Source of the DNA: Flavilitoribacter nigricans DSM 23189 = NBRC 102662
GTDB lineage: Bacteria > Bacteroidota > Bacteroidia > Chitinophagales > Saprospiraceae
Direction of reading: 5' to 3'
DNA length: 64,000 nt
Assembly: GCF_002646595.1 (NCBI RefSeq)
Contig: NZ_PDUD01000017.1
Span: 124,001 to 188,000 of the forward strand
Below the pieces are notes generated by a model. It had not been told where the DNA came from and did no database searches. It was given only the letters and a program-made list of their open reading frames with translations. Positions 44,244 to 53,730 of the stretch are shown piece by piece. Made by a program: the position numbers and the translations under genes. Each line of letters begins with the position of its first letter. Positions within the stretch are counted from its first letter, which is position 1.

Positions 44244-45554
44244 TTAGCGACTACCGGTAGACAGAACGCTTAAGCGTACCGGGTCGGCCGGATCGGAAAT
44301 ATCGAACTGGTACAATCCATCTTCTCCAATAACGATGGCGAGATCTTTACCATTTACGGTGATCACATCAAAGGCCGAAAACCCGGGCACGTGGGCCAGT
44401 TGCCGGCTGGAGATCAACCGCCAGTCCGACACATCGTAGACTTTGAATCCGAACCGCCCGTCGCAGAGGTACAGGTTTTCGTCCCGGATGGAAAGTCCGT
44501 GGGGATTGGACATCTGGTGACTGGCCAGCAATTTCGGGTTGCTCAGATCGGTAATGTCCACCACGTCCAGCTGGTTATCGAAGCCTTCGCATTCGGTACC
44601 GTCGCGCAGGGTCACATAAGCCGTATTGCCCTGCACGTACACCGGATCGCAGGCACGGGCGTGGGTAAACAGAGACAGTTGGGTGGGATTCAAGGGGTCA
44701 GAATTGTCGTAGATATACATGCCGTGGTCCGCACCGATAAAGAGATTGTCCTGGTAGGGAAAGATGGTTTCGATACCCCAGCCGATATTCACGGTGGAAG
44801 CCAGCTCGGCTGCAACCGGATCCTCCAGGTCGAATATCCTCAGATCGTATTCAGAAATGGAATACAGGTATTTGTCGATGATGCTGAAGCGGGCCAGTGA
44901 GCCGGCCTGTCCAATGCTGTTCCCCCCCTGGTCGAAGCTGACATTCGGAGACAGCGCTTCGGCATTGTTGGAAAAAGCAGCGTCGAACACTAACCTGCCG
45001 TCGTTCATCCAAAAGAAATCATTGCCGAAGTTGAGATCACTGCAGCTGAGTTCAACCGTTTCTTCGGATTCTTCGTAATAGACCAGATAGCCCAGGTCCT
45101 GGTAAAACTGATAGGAATCGAATACATTTTCCGTACGGCCGGCAAATTTCACATCCAGCGGATCGGAAATGTCCATTACCACCAGATCCACGAAGTTATC
45201 CGCATACAGCAGGTTGTTCCGGATACCCATATTGAAATTCCCGGGGATCTTTAAAAAGGCGATTGGTGTCGGATTCTCGGGATCGGTATTGTCCACGATG
45301 TGGATACCTTCTTTTTGCTCGTTGATAAAAATGTAGTTGTTGTAAACGTACAGGGCTCCGGTATTTTCCAGGGTGCGGGGAGCTTCGGGAGCGATCGCCT
45401 GGCGATACTCATCCATCTTCGCGTAGACCGGAGTGTATACCTTGTACTCGCGGGTGGCCAAACATTGGTCTTCCAGACAACTGCTGAAACCGGTGGCGGC
45501 CCCAATAACCAGAAAGAGTAGTAAAATTCTTGACATAGAGCTTGGAATTTTCAT
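44244..45554 (-). CDS. LVIVD-repeat lipoprotein (copy 2)
   Basis: 436 residues; an alternative ATG six codons in (MSRILLLF) may be the true start. The lipobox is GFSSC (Cys26). The repeats include YIFINEQKEGIHIVDNTDPENPTPI, LLYADNFVDLVVMDISDPLDVKF, NLFIGADHGMYIYDNSDPLNPTQL, YQFDISDPADPVRLSVL. Paralogue of the next gene, 83 bp apart on the same strand, probably one transcript. The extra cysteines (CLEDQC, CSDL, CDP, CEGF) are not all shared with copy 1. Confidence 0.83.
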   Translation of the reverse strand: MKIPSSMSRILLLFLVIGAATGFSSCLEDQCLATREYKVYTPVYAKMDEYRQAIAPEAPRTLENTGALYVYNNYIFINEQKEGIHIVDNTDPENPTPIAFLKIPGNFNMGIRNNLLYADNFVDLVVMDISDPLDVKFAGRTENVFDSYQFYQDLGYLVYYEESEETVELSCSDLNFGNDFFWMNDGRLVFDAAFSNNAEALSPNVSFDQGGNSIGQAGSLARFSIIDKYLYSISEYDLRIFDLEDPVAAELASTVNIGWGIETIFPYQDNLFIGADHGMYIYDNSDPLNPTQLSLFTHARACDPVYVQGNTAYVTLRDGTECEGFDNQLDVVDITDLSNPKLLASHQMSNPHGLSIRDENLYLCDGRFGFKVYDVSDWRLISSRQLAHVPGFSAFDVITVNGKDLAIVIGEDGLYQFDISDPADPVRLSVLSTGSR

Positions 45555-45754
45555 TTTACCTGAATAAAGTTTTCTAGGAATTCCTTTTGCCTATGTAGAC
45601 CGCAAGCTCGGGAAAAAGGGTTGGGTAGAACTGATGTTTTTCCTTCATCCGGTAGCTGACCGGGATCATTGGAATATTTGCAGCGCAGCCGCAACTTGCC
45701 GGCAGAAAGCGCTCCGGGCAGAACCGGAGTATTGTACCACCAAAACGTACAGCC

Positions 45755-46087
45755 ATGATCGCCCGGCAAAAACTTTTCTGGGTCAAATTCGCCCATACCC
45801 TCATCTGGATATTTTTCAACCTGGTTTTGGTCTACCTGTTCTACGCGGTCCTCACCGATCGTATCGGATGGCTGTTCTGGACGGGCATTGCCTGCATCCT
45901 GCTGGAAAGTATAGTACTAGTGCTCAACCACTGGAGCTGTCCGCTGACCAATGTAGCACGGCGATATTCCGACTCGCCCAGGGACAATTTTGACATCTTT
46001 CTACCGGAATGGCTGGCACGACATAATAAACTCATCTACTCGCTTATCTTTGGAGCTCTGATCATCCTTTACTTGTATACACTATGA
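45755..46087 (+). CDS. Small membrane protein (DUF2784-like)
   Basis: 110 residues with three hydrophobic segments and the polar stretch LNHWSCPLTNVARRYSDSPRDNFDIFLPEWLARHNKLIY between the second and third. The 'CPLT...' pattern resembles DUF2784, whose function is unknown. It ends in ATGA, overlapping the start of the GH30 gene, so they are co-translated. It is divergent from the LVIVD genes. Confidence 0.6.
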   Translation: MIARQKLFWVKFAHTLIWIFFNLVLVYLFYAVLTDRIGWLFWTGIACILLESIVLVLNHWSCPLTNVARRYSDSPRDNFDIFLPEWLARHNKLIYSLIFGALIILYLYTL

Positions 46088-47655
46088 CCTTAAGGCACCC
46101 TTTTCCCTACTCCCTGCTTTTGTTTTCCTTCCTGATCCTGCTCCAATGTACGACCCGGCAACCGGAGGTACAGGGGGCTCCGGATGGCGTTTTGGTCCTC
46201 AGCCCACAGCCCGAAAAGATGCATCAGACCATCCATAACTTTGGCGCCTCCGATGCCTGGAGTTGCCAGTTTGTAGGCAAAAACTGGCCCCTGGCCAAAC
46301 GGGAGGCAATTGCCGACCTGCTGTTCTCCACGGCACTAAAACCGGATGGCTCTCCCGCCGGCATCGGTCTGACGGCCTGGCGCTTCAATATCGGCGGCGG
46401 CAGTGCCGCTCAGGGAGAGGCAAGTGATATACGGGATGAATGGCGGCGCGCTGATGGTTTCCTGCAGCCAGACGGAACGATGGACCTGACCGCCCAACCG
46501 GGCCAGCGCTGGTTCCTGCGGGCCGCGCGGGAACGGGGTGTAAAGACCTTTACCGGTTTCGTGAACAGTCCGCCGGTCAGCCTCACCAAAAATGGGAAGG
46601 CCTATTCCACCGGCGGCAATTCCGCCAATCTGAGCCCGGAAAATTATCCGGCCTACGTACAATTTCTTACCGATGTGATCGCCGGATTGCATTCCACGGA
46701 AAATATACAACTGGATTACATCAGTCCGTTCAACGAACCTCAGTGGGATTGGAACGAACCCAATCAGGAAGGCAGCCCCTGGAAGAACGAAGAGATCGCC
46801 ACGGTAAGCCGGATGCTGAATCAGCAATTGGTGGCAAAAGCATTGAATACCCGGATCGAAATTCCGGAAACCGCCCAGATCGATTACCTCTACCGAACGC
46901 ATAACCGACCGGATCGCGGCGATCAGATCGAAGTTTTTTTCCGGGAGGGTTCGGAAAATTATCTAGGTGATCTGCAACAACTCGCCCCGAAGGTAGCCGG
47001 ACACAGTTATTTCTCTACCTGGGACCTGAATAAACTGATCGACCAAAGGCAGACTTTGGCTGCAAAGCTTCGCGAATTTCCGGAGCTGGAATACTGGATG
47101 AGTGAATATACCCTGCTGGAGAACAATCCCGAAGTCAAGGGTGGCGGTCGGGATCTGGGGATCGAACCGGCGCTTTACATGGCCCGCGTCATTCACGCCG
47201 ATCTGACGGTTGCCGGAGCGGCTGCCTGGCAATGGTGGCTGGCCGTGAGCCCGTATAACTATAAGGACGGACTGGTCTACATCGATCATGATAAAAACGA
47301 CGGTGCGGTCTACCCCTCCAAAATGCTCTGGGCCCTGGGCAACTACGCCCGCTTTATCCGGCCCGGCATGGTGCGGATCGGGCTGGATCGCAGCGATCAG
47401 CTCTCCGTGGATGCCACGCTCGACCGGGCAATGGTCTCTGCCTATCTGGATCCGGAAACGGGAAAAACGGTGGTGGTAGCCATCAATTATAGCCAGGAGG
47501 AGATACCGGTACAGCTGGCAACGCGGCATAGATCGGCAAAATACAAATGCTACCGTACTTCAGCGGTGAAAGACCTGCAGTTGCTCGGTGAGTTCAAAAG
47601 CGGGGATACCCAACGGCTGCCGCCGCGTAGTATTACGACATTGGTAGAGTTATAA
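46084..47655 (+). CDS. GH30-family glycoside hydrolase, lipoprotein
   Basis: 523 residues with lipobox LLQC (Cys22). A (beta/alpha)8 barrel opens with MHQTIHNFGASDAWSCQF and has WRFNIGGGSA, NSPPVSLTKNGKA, then ISPFNEPQWDW (acid/base Glu218) and WMSEYTLLE (nucleophile Glu341), closing with a small beta domain (VVVAINYSQEEIPVQL). These are GH30 features; the set resembles endo-beta-1,6-galactanases, but specificity is not certain. It acts at the cell surface or in the periplasm. The oxidoreductase gene at 47704 is convergent with it. Confidence 0.88.
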   Translation: MTLRHPFPYSLLLFSFLILLQCTTRQPEVQGAPDGVLVLSPQPEKMHQTIHNFGASDAWSCQFVGKNWPLAKREAIADLLFSTALKPDGSPAGIGLTAWRFNIGGGSAAQGEASDIRDEWRRADGFLQPDGTMDLTAQPGQRWFLRAARERGVKTFTGFVNSPPVSLTKNGKAYSTGGNSANLSPENYPAYVQFLTDVIAGLHSTENIQLDYISPFNEPQWDWNEPNQEGSPWKNEEIATVSRMLNQQLVAKALNTRIEIPETAQIDYLYRTHNRPDRGDQIEVFFREGSENYLGDLQQLAPKVAGHSYFSTWDLNKLIDQRQTLAAKLREFPELEYWMSEYTLLENNPEVKGGGRDLGIEPALYMARVIHADLTVAGAAAWQWWLAVSPYNYKDGLVYIDHDKNDGAVYPSKMLWALGNYARFIRPGMVRIGLDRSDQLSVDATLDRAMVSAYLDPETGKTVVVAINYSQEEIPVQLATRHRSAKYKCYRTSAVKDLQLLGEFKSGDTQRLPPRSITTLVEL

Positions 47656-47703
47656 AAAGTGGTCGGACCACCGGTCCACAACGGGGCCCGACCTACTGAC
47701 TGA

Positions 47704-49008
47704 TTATACCTCCTTGGGCACGATATAAGGTGCACGGTATTTCCGCGTCAGCATTTTATTAGCCTCTTTATCTCCGATGAACTTCTCCTTAACCGGATCG
47801 AAATTCAGGACCCGGCCCACCCGGTAGGCAATATTGCCCAGGTGTGCCAGGCCGGAGGAGAGGTGGGCGGTTTCCACGGGCGCATGCAGGATGGAGGGAT
47901 CCTGCGCACGAACTGCCTCGATGAAGTTGGCGTAATGGTCACCACCCGCTTTATTTTTAGGGCCCGGTGTCCGGTCCCGGCCCAGATAAGTTTCGTAAGT
48001 ATCGTAGCCCTTGATCACCATGTAGCCTTCGGTACCGTAGAAGATGTTGCCCACCCCGACGCCGTCTTCCAGATTGGTCATCCAGGGACGCACCTCAAAC
48101 TCAATGATCTTTTTCTCTTTGGGATACAGGAAAGAGGAAGTCAGCACTTCCGGGGTTTCCTTGGCATCATCCCACAGAAACTTTCCACCCATAGAGGTGA
48201 TCTGTTCCGGCAGGCCTACATCCAGCCCCCACATACAGAGGTCGGTTTCGTGTACGCCCTGGTTGCCGATGTCTCCGCAGCCATAATTCCAGTGCCAGTG
48301 CCAGTTGTAGTGTACATGATCTTCCGAAAAGGGGATCATGTCGGCGGGGCCCGTCCACAGATCGTAATCCAGTCCGGCCGGTACTTTTCCCGGGCCTTTT
48401 TTCCCGATGTCGGCCCGCCAGCGGTAGACGACGCCCCGGGCCATGTAGACCCGCCCGATCAGGCCGTCGCGCAAATGCTGGATAGCTTCGCGGATGGCGA
48501 CCGAACTGCGTAACTGGACCCCGTGCTGTACGATGCGCTTGTATTTATGCGCGGCCTCCACCATCTTCCGGCCTTCAAAGATATTGTAGGAACCCGGCTT
48601 CTCCACGTAGACGTCTTTTCCGGCCTGACAGGCCCAGATAGCCGCCAGCGAATGCCAGTGGTTGGGGGTGGCGATACTGACGGCATCGATATCCTGGTTC
48701 TCGTACACCTTGCGGAGGTCTTTTTCCGTCATGACCTTGCGGCCGTATTTTTCGGCAAAATCAGCGGCCCGTTCCCCCAGTACATTTTCATCGGGATCGC
48801 AGAGGCAGGTAACCTCGACATTCTCCAGTTGCTCGAATCCGGCAATATGGCTTTTCCCCCGGCCATTTACCCCGAGTACAGCGACATTGATCCGGTCATT
48901 GGCTCCGAACACCCGGGCCGGCAGGATAGTGGGCAGGGAAAGGGCGACGGCCGCACCGGCGGATTGCTTAATGAATTTCCTCCTGGAAGCTGGATTTTCT
49001 TTTTTCAT
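47704..49008 (-). CDS. Gfo/Idh/MocA-family oxidoreductase with Tat signal
   Basis: 434 residues from the ATG at 49008. The N-terminus is a twin-arginine signal (SRRKFIKQSAGAAVALSLP), so it is folded with NAD(P) in the cytosol and exported. The Rossmann domain has INVAVLGVNGRGKSH. Then ATPNHWHSL, VYVEKPGSYN (the family's EKP motif) and GNQGVHETDLCMWGL follow. It resembles sugar dehydrogenases and GH109-type enzymes of Bacteroidota, which use bound NAD. Divergent from the transporter operon across 200 bp, suggesting a common pathway. Confidence 0.88.
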   Translation of the reverse strand: MKKENPASRRKFIKQSAGAAVALSLPTILPARVFGANDRINVAVLGVNGRGKSHIAGFEQLENVEVTCLCDPDENVLGERAADFAEKYGRKVMTEKDLRKVYENQDIDAVSIATPNHWHSLAAIWACQAGKDVYVEKPGSYNIFEGRKMVEAAHKYKRIVQHGVQLRSSVAIREAIQHLRDGLIGRVYMARGVVYRWRADIGKKGPGKVPAGLDYDLWTGPADMIPFSEDHVHYNWHWHWNYGCGDIGNQGVHETDLCMWGLDVGLPEQITSMGGKFLWDDAKETPEVLTSSFLYPKEKKIIEFEVRPWMTNLEDGVGVGNIFYGTEGYMVIKGYDTYETYLGRDRTPGPKNKAGGDHYANFIEAVRAQDPSILHAPVETAHLSSGLAHLGNIAYRVGRVLNFDPVKEKFIGDKEANKMLTRKYRAPYIVPKEV

Positions 49009-49121
49009 GTTTAATATTTTGGTTTTAGGCAATTAACGCATGGTATTTTTCCCAAATCATCCCACTTTTTCTATCCCTATAACGCATCAATCGGGCCCCG
49101 ACCATTAACCGCTCTGGCCAT

Positions 49122-49152
49122 TTGACCACCGGTTTTGAAAATTTCCGGTCAA
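49122..49152. promoter_or_regulatory. Inverted repeat in the divergent control region
   Basis: TTGACCACCGG at 49122-49132 is mirrored by CCGGTCAA ending at 49152, with a TTTTGAAAA centre. It lies between the divergent Gfo/Idh/MocA and Nramp-like genes and has the form of an operator. Confidence 0.35.
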
Positions 49153-49207
49153 TTATTAAAGATTGCCGCGGCAAAATCAGATTTTATGCCCCAAAGCAAC
49201 TAAAAGC

Positions 49208-50413
49208 ATGCGAACCACTTTAAGCAACCGCCTGCGGCGACTGGGGCCGGGCCTGATCACCGCAGCCCTGATCTTCGGTCCGGGGAGCCTCACCATTACC
49301 ACCAAGTTGGGGGCCGGATTCGGCAATCAGCACCTCTGGGTGATCCTGCTGGCGGCCATCTTCATGATCGCCTATACCCGGCTGACTACCCGGATCGGGC
49401 TGGCGAGTGAAGTCTCCCTCCTGGAAACGATCCGGCAACGGTACGGCCGCTGGGCCGCCATCCTGATCGGCCTGTTCATCTTTATCATCACCGCTTCTTT
49501 TCAGACCGGTAATTCCGTCGGTGCCGGTGTGGCCTTCTCCGAACTCACGGGTACGCCGCTGGCGCCCTGGGTGCTGCTTTTTTGCGGAATCGCCATCGGT
49601 TTGCTGTTCTTTCGTTCATTTTACAAGATCCTGGAACGGATCATGATCGCGATGGTCCTGCTTATGTTGCTTTCCTTTTTTATCACGCTGCTCCTGAGTC
49701 GGCCCGATCCCCTGCAGGTGCTTTCCGGGCTTATTCCATCCCTGCCGGCCGGCAGCACCCTGCTGTCCATTGCGCTTTTTGCTTCCAGCTTTTCGCTGGC
49801 AGCGGCTTTTTATCAGGCCTATCTGGTAAGCGAAAAAGGTTGGCAAAGAGAGGATCTGAAAACGGCCGTTGGCGAAAGCCGGGAGGGCATCATCATTCTG
49901 GCCCTGCTGAGCAGCATGATCCTGATTTGCGCCGCCGCCGTATTGCACCGCCAGGGGCTAAGCGTCAATACCGCTTCCGACCTGGGGCTGGCGCTGGAAC
50001 CGCTGTTCGGCAAATCGGCTACCTACGCTTTTATGACCGGTTTTTTTGCGGCCTCTTTCTCCTCGCTGATCGGCAATGCCACCATCGGCGGCGCTATGCT
50101 GGCGGATGCATTTTCCCAGGGAAAAGACCTCCGGTCAGGGACAGTACGCGGCTTTATCGTCAGTGTAATTGTCATCGGAGGGGGAATTGCCATTTACTTT
50201 GGTGGTTTCCCCTTACAATTGATCATTTTCGCCCAGGCGTTCACCATTATTTTTGCCCCCATCGCTGCCGTTTTTATTCTTTTGATCGCCAACAACCGGT
50301 CCATTATGGGTAATCTGATCAATGATACCGCCGGCAATATACTGCCGCTGATCGCCCTGGTAGTGACCCTCTTTTTGGCCGTATACCATATCCTAACAAG
50401 CATCCTGTTATGA
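49208..50413 (+). CDS. Nramp-fold transporter without the metal-binding residues
   Basis: 401 residues, 11-12 helices, from the ATG at 49208 (the upstream ATG at 49163 adds a non-conserved tail). It aligns with Nramp proteins throughout, but the metal ligands are changed. The helix 1 DPGN is FGPGS (Gly24, Ser27), and the helix 6 MPH is AAAFYQ (Ala199, Ala200). Asp, Asn, Met and His are thus all absent, so divalent metal transport is unlikely. The coupling to an SDR and an aldolase suggests a small organic substrate (inference). Overlaps the next gene by ATGA. Confidence 0.82.
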   Translation: MRTTLSNRLRRLGPGLITAALIFGPGSLTITTKLGAGFGNQHLWVILLAAIFMIAYTRLTTRIGLASEVSLLETIRQRYGRWAAILIGLFIFIITASFQTGNSVGAGVAFSELTGTPLAPWVLLFCGIAIGLLFFRSFYKILERIMIAMVLLMLLSFFITLLLSRPDPLQVLSGLIPSLPAGSTLLSIALFASSFSLAAAFYQAYLVSEKGWQREDLKTAVGESREGIIILALLSSMILICAAAVLHRQGLSVNTASDLGLALEPLFGKSATYAFMTGFFAASFSSLIGNATIGGAMLADAFSQGKDLRSGTVRGFIVSVIVIGGGIAIYFGGFPLQLIIFAQAFTIIFAPIAAVFILLIANNRSIMGNLINDTAGNILPLIALVVTLFLAVYHILTSILL

Positions 50414-51426
50414 GAACCGAAACCGAACTAGAAGCAAGCCTGAGTTTTCCGTCCGACCGCCTCACTGCCGATATAGAACGAATAGACGGCGATATCCTGA
50501 TCCTGGGTATCGGGGGGAAAATGGGCCCCAGCCTGGCCAGACTGGCCCGCCGCGCGATGGACCAGGCGGGCTCTCCGCATAAAGTCATTGGCGTTTCCCG
50601 ATTTTCGGATGCGGCCAAACGGGCGGCGCTCGAAGCGTCCGGCATTGAAACGATCGCCGGTGATCTGTTGGACGAATCATTTTTACAAACGCTGCCGCGC
50701 ACCAGGAACGTCATTTTCATGGCCGGGCAGAAATTCGGCACCACCGGTCATCAGGCCTATACCTGGGCTATGAACACCTACCTGCCCGGACGCGTTGCCG
50801 AAACTTTCCGGGATTCCCGCATCGTTGTTTTTTCCACCGGCAACGTCTACCCTTTCACCCCGGTGCAGGGATCCGGTGCTACGGAAACGACCCCCGCGGC
50901 CCCGGTGGGTGAATACGCCCAGTCGTGCCTGGGTCGGGAACGGATCTTCCATTATTTTTCCGAGAAGTACCAAACGCCCATGTTGTTCTACCGGCTCAAT
51001 TACGCACTGGACCTCCGCTACGGCGTGCTGAACGATATTGCCCGAAAAGTCTGGAACGGAACCCCTATTGATCTGAGCATGGGGCACGTGAATGTGATCT
51101 GGCAGGGTGATGCCAACGAATACGCCATTCGGGCGCTGCTCCACACGAGCTGCCCTCCCGGCATTCTGAATGTAACCGGACCGGAAACCCTCAGCGTCCG
51201 CTGGCTGGCCGAACAGTTTGCTACGCGGATGGATAAATCGCCCCGTTTTAGTGGTGAACCGCAATCCACCGCTCTGCTCAGCAATGCGGGCAGGATGAAA
51301 ACATTGCTGGGGCCGCCGACCGTCGATATCCACCAGATGATCGAATGGACGGTAAACTGGATCAAAAACGACGGCAAAGAGATCAATAAACCGACCCACT
51401 ATCAGGCTAGGGACGGCGCTTTCTAA
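50410..51426 (+). CDS. NAD-dependent epimerase/dehydratase-like SDR
   Basis: 338 residues. The Rossmann motif is ILGIGGKMGPSL (extended SDR type). The catalytic region shows STGNVYPF and GEYAQSCLGRE: the Tyr is present but the Lys of YxxxK is Cys. The C-domain contains NVIWQGDANEYAIRALLH and LNVTGPETLSVRWLAEQFA as in sugar-nucleotide epimerases. Coupled to the transporter and followed 45 bp later by the aldolase. A sugar or sugar-acid substrate is likely; the reaction is unknown. Confidence 0.83.
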   Translation: MRTETELEASLSFPSDRLTADIERIDGDILILGIGGKMGPSLARLARRAMDQAGSPHKVIGVSRFSDAAKRAALEASGIETIAGDLLDESFLQTLPRTRNVIFMAGQKFGTTGHQAYTWAMNTYLPGRVAETFRDSRIVVFSTGNVYPFTPVQGSGATETTPAAPVGEYAQSCLGRERIFHYFSEKYQTPMLFYRLNYALDLRYGVLNDIARKVWNGTPIDLSMGHVNVIWQGDANEYAIRALLHTSCPPGILNVTGPETLSVRWLAEQFATRMDKSPRFSGEPQSTALLSNAGRMKTLLGPPTVDIHQMIEWTVNWIKNDGKEINKPTHYQARDGAF

Positions 51427-51471
51427 TCCTGCACCAATGACTGATAAATTACTGAAACTCTTCATTTACTG

Positions 51472-52548
51472 ATGAATAACACCAAAAATATCCCGAGCCT
51501 CGCACCGGCTGTCCGGCAACTGCTGGCCAAAGGGACCGTTATCCCCGCCCATCCTCTGGCCCTATGTGCCGACCGCAGTCTCGACGAAGACCGGCAGCGA
51601 CAGCTTACCCGCTATTACCTCGCAGCGGGGGCCGGAGGCCTGGCGGTAGGTGTACACACCACGCAGTTCGCGATCCGCAATCCGGAGATCAATCTATTTG
51701 AAAAAGTACTGGCCATGGCCATGGAAGAGGTGAACCGGGCCGAACTGGACCGGCCACTGGTCAAGGTAGCGGGCGTCAGCGGTCCGACTTCTCAGGCCGT
51801 CCGGGAAGCCGAACTCGCCAAAGATCTGGGTTATGACCTGGCGCTCGTCAGTTCCAACGGGCTGGGCTTGTGGCGGGAAGAGGAACTGCTGGAACGTGCC
51901 CAGGAACTGGGAGCGATCATGCCGCTATTCGGTTTTTATCTGCAGCCGGCGGTCGGAGGAAAACTGCTGTCCCGGGATTTTTGGGAGAAATTCGCCGAGA
52001 TCCCCAGTGTATTAGCGATCAAGATCGCACCCTTCAATCGCTACCAGACCCTGGATGTGGTCCAGGCGGTCTGCCAATCGTCCCGCCGGGACGAGATCTC
52101 CCTCTATACCGGCAACGACGACAACATTGTAGCGGACCTGCTGAGTACCTATGAAGTCGCCACTGCCGACGGCACGGTCAGAAAAGACATTGTCGGCGGC
52201 CTGCTGGGACACTGGGCAGTCTGGACCCGGCGGGCCGTGCAGTTGCTCGAACGGATCCACGAGCTGAAAGCTACTGCCGGCTACGGTATTCCGGCCGGGC
52301 TACTGACGGAAGCCCTCCAGGTCACCGATACCAATGCGGCCTTTTTTGATGCCCAGAATAATTTTGCCGGCTGCATTGCGGGCATCCACGAAGTACTCCG
52401 TCGGCAGGGGCTCCTGGCGGGAACCTGGTGCCTGGATCCGGAAGAAACCCTTTCACCGGGCCAGGCGGAGGAGATCGACCGGGTGTACCGGGCCTATCCG
52501 GAACTGAATGACGATGATTTTGTGCGGCAGTTCCTGCGGGAAAAATAA
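51472..52548 (+). CDS. Dihydrodipicolinate-synthase-family aldolase
   Basis: 358 residues, longer than DapA (~290). The N-half has AHPLALCADRSLDEDRQRQLTRYYLAAGAGGLAVGVHTTQF. Schiff-base Lys184 is in VLAIKIAPFNRYQTLDV, and a YLQPAVGG segment stands in for the tyrosine loop. The GxxG pyruvate-binding motif is less clear (GVHTTQF in place of GTTGE). Members condense or cleave pyruvate with aldehydes, as in KDG and sugar-acid pathways. Third gene of the Nramp-like/SDR/aldolase operon. Confidence 0.85.
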   Translation: MNNTKNIPSLAPAVRQLLAKGTVIPAHPLALCADRSLDEDRQRQLTRYYLAAGAGGLAVGVHTTQFAIRNPEINLFEKVLAMAMEEVNRAELDRPLVKVAGVSGPTSQAVREAELAKDLGYDLALVSSNGLGLWREEELLERAQELGAIMPLFGFYLQPAVGGKLLSRDFWEKFAEIPSVLAIKIAPFNRYQTLDVVQAVCQSSRRDEISLYTGNDDNIVADLLSTYEVATADGTVRKDIVGGLLGHWAVWTRRAVQLLERIHELKATAGYGIPAGLLTEALQVTDTNAAFFDAQNNFAGCIAGIHEVLRRQGLLAGTWCLDPEETLSPGQAEEIDRVYRAYPELNDDDFVRQFLREK

Positions 52549-52623
52549 CGGCACCATTGGACTTAACCCACTGCAGGATGTTAAGATCACCCGCCGGGTG
52601 TGGACATATTTAGCGAGTATCCT

Positions 52624-52631
52624 TAATTTTG
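52624..52631 (+). promoter_or_regulatory. Promoter -7 box of the AraC-type gene
   Basis: TAATTTTG, a perfect TAnnTTTG, 41 bp upstream of the start. Confidence 0.5.
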
Positions 52632-52671
52632 GGGCAACTGGTAGTTTAGCTAATATTTCGAACGCACTCCT

Positions 52672-53724
52672 ATGGAATTGTGGAAGTCCACTTTGTTTTT
52701 ACTGGGCGGGATCGGTGTCATCAACGGATTGCTGTTGTCCGGCTTCCTGTTGTTTTCCCGGGAAAGGAAAACCAAAAACACCATTCTGGGACTACTCATT
52801 CTGATGATCTGTCTGCGGATCGGAAAAAGTATGTACTACTACATTATTGATGATGCCAGTAAACTGGTGCTCCAGATCGGGCTGACCGCCTGTGTTTTCA
52901 TCGGCCCCTTATTCCACCTTTACACCAAGGCGATCTCATCCAATGATCCGACAATCCGTTCCCGGGACCTGATACTGCCGGCCTTGATTGGTACGGGTAT
53001 TATAACGGTAGGCATAATTTACCCCTATGAACAGTTTCCCGACTTCTGGAGAGGTACGGTAGTGGGCACTATTTACAGTGTATGGACGGTCTTTACCGTT
53101 CTGGGACTCGTCAAAATGCGCGGCATTTTCCGGAAGAGTTTCAACAATTTCCGCCAACTCGAAAAGGAAGAGAAAAAATCCCTGTTCATTGCCATCGGTA
53201 TAGTTTTCATCACCATCACCTATCAGTTGGCGTTCTGGGTCAGTGGCCCCACTTACCTCTGGGGAAGTTTGATCTTTACCTCGCTCCTCTATTCCTACCT
53301 CTACACGGAGATCAGGCGTCTGATCCGGCAACCCAACCGCAGAAGATCCGGACAACAACCCGCCCTGGAAGCCGGCCCCGAACTTTTCGAACAGGTGGAG
53401 CGGGCCATGCAGGAGCACCAGCTCTACAAAAAACCGGCTCTGAAATTAAAGGAACTGGCCAATGTCACCGGCATTCACACCCACCTCTTATCCCAGGTGC
53501 TCAATGAAACCTACGCCCACGGTTTTGCCGCCTACGTCAACGAAAAACGGATAGAAGAGGCCAAAAAACTCATGCTGTCCGATTCACAGTTTACCCTGGA
53601 AGGTATCGGTTACGAAGCGGGATTCAATTCCAAATCTTCCTTCTACGCCACCTTCAAAAAAATGACCGGCTCTACTCCAGCCGAATATAAAAACCAACAG
53701 TCCGTCGGTCGTCTCCCCTCCTGA
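52672..53724 (+). CDS. Membrane-bound AraC-family transcriptional regulator
   Basis: 350 residues. Residues 1-220 have about seven transmembrane helices (LWKSTLFLLGGIGVINGLLLSG ... TSLLYSYLYTEI). Residues ~240-345 are a double helix-turn-helix of the HTH_18 type: LKLKELANVTGIHTHLLSQVLNETYAHGFAAYVNEKRIEEA, FTLEGIGYEAGFNSKSSFYATFKKMTGSTPAEYK. It is a one-component regulator that would sense at the membrane and bind DNA directly, a common design in Bacteroidota. Target unknown; the adjacent fusion dehydrogenase is a candidate. Confidence 0.87.
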   Translation: MELWKSTLFLLGGIGVINGLLLSGFLLFSRERKTKNTILGLLILMICLRIGKSMYYYIIDDASKLVLQIGLTACVFIGPLFHLYTKAISSNDPTIRSRDLILPALIGTGIITVGIIYPYEQFPDFWRGTVVGTIYSVWTVFTVLGLVKMRGIFRKSFNNFRQLEKEEKKSLFIAIGIVFITITYQLAFWVSGPTYLWGSLIFTSLLYSYLYTEIRRLIRQPNRRRSGQQPALEAGPELFEQVERAMQEHQLYKKPALKLKELANVTGIHTHLLSQVLNETYAHGFAAYVNEKRIEEAKKLMLSDSQFTLEGIGYEAGFNSKSSFYATFKKMTGSTPAEYKNQQSVGRLPS

Positions 53725-53730
53725 CACACC

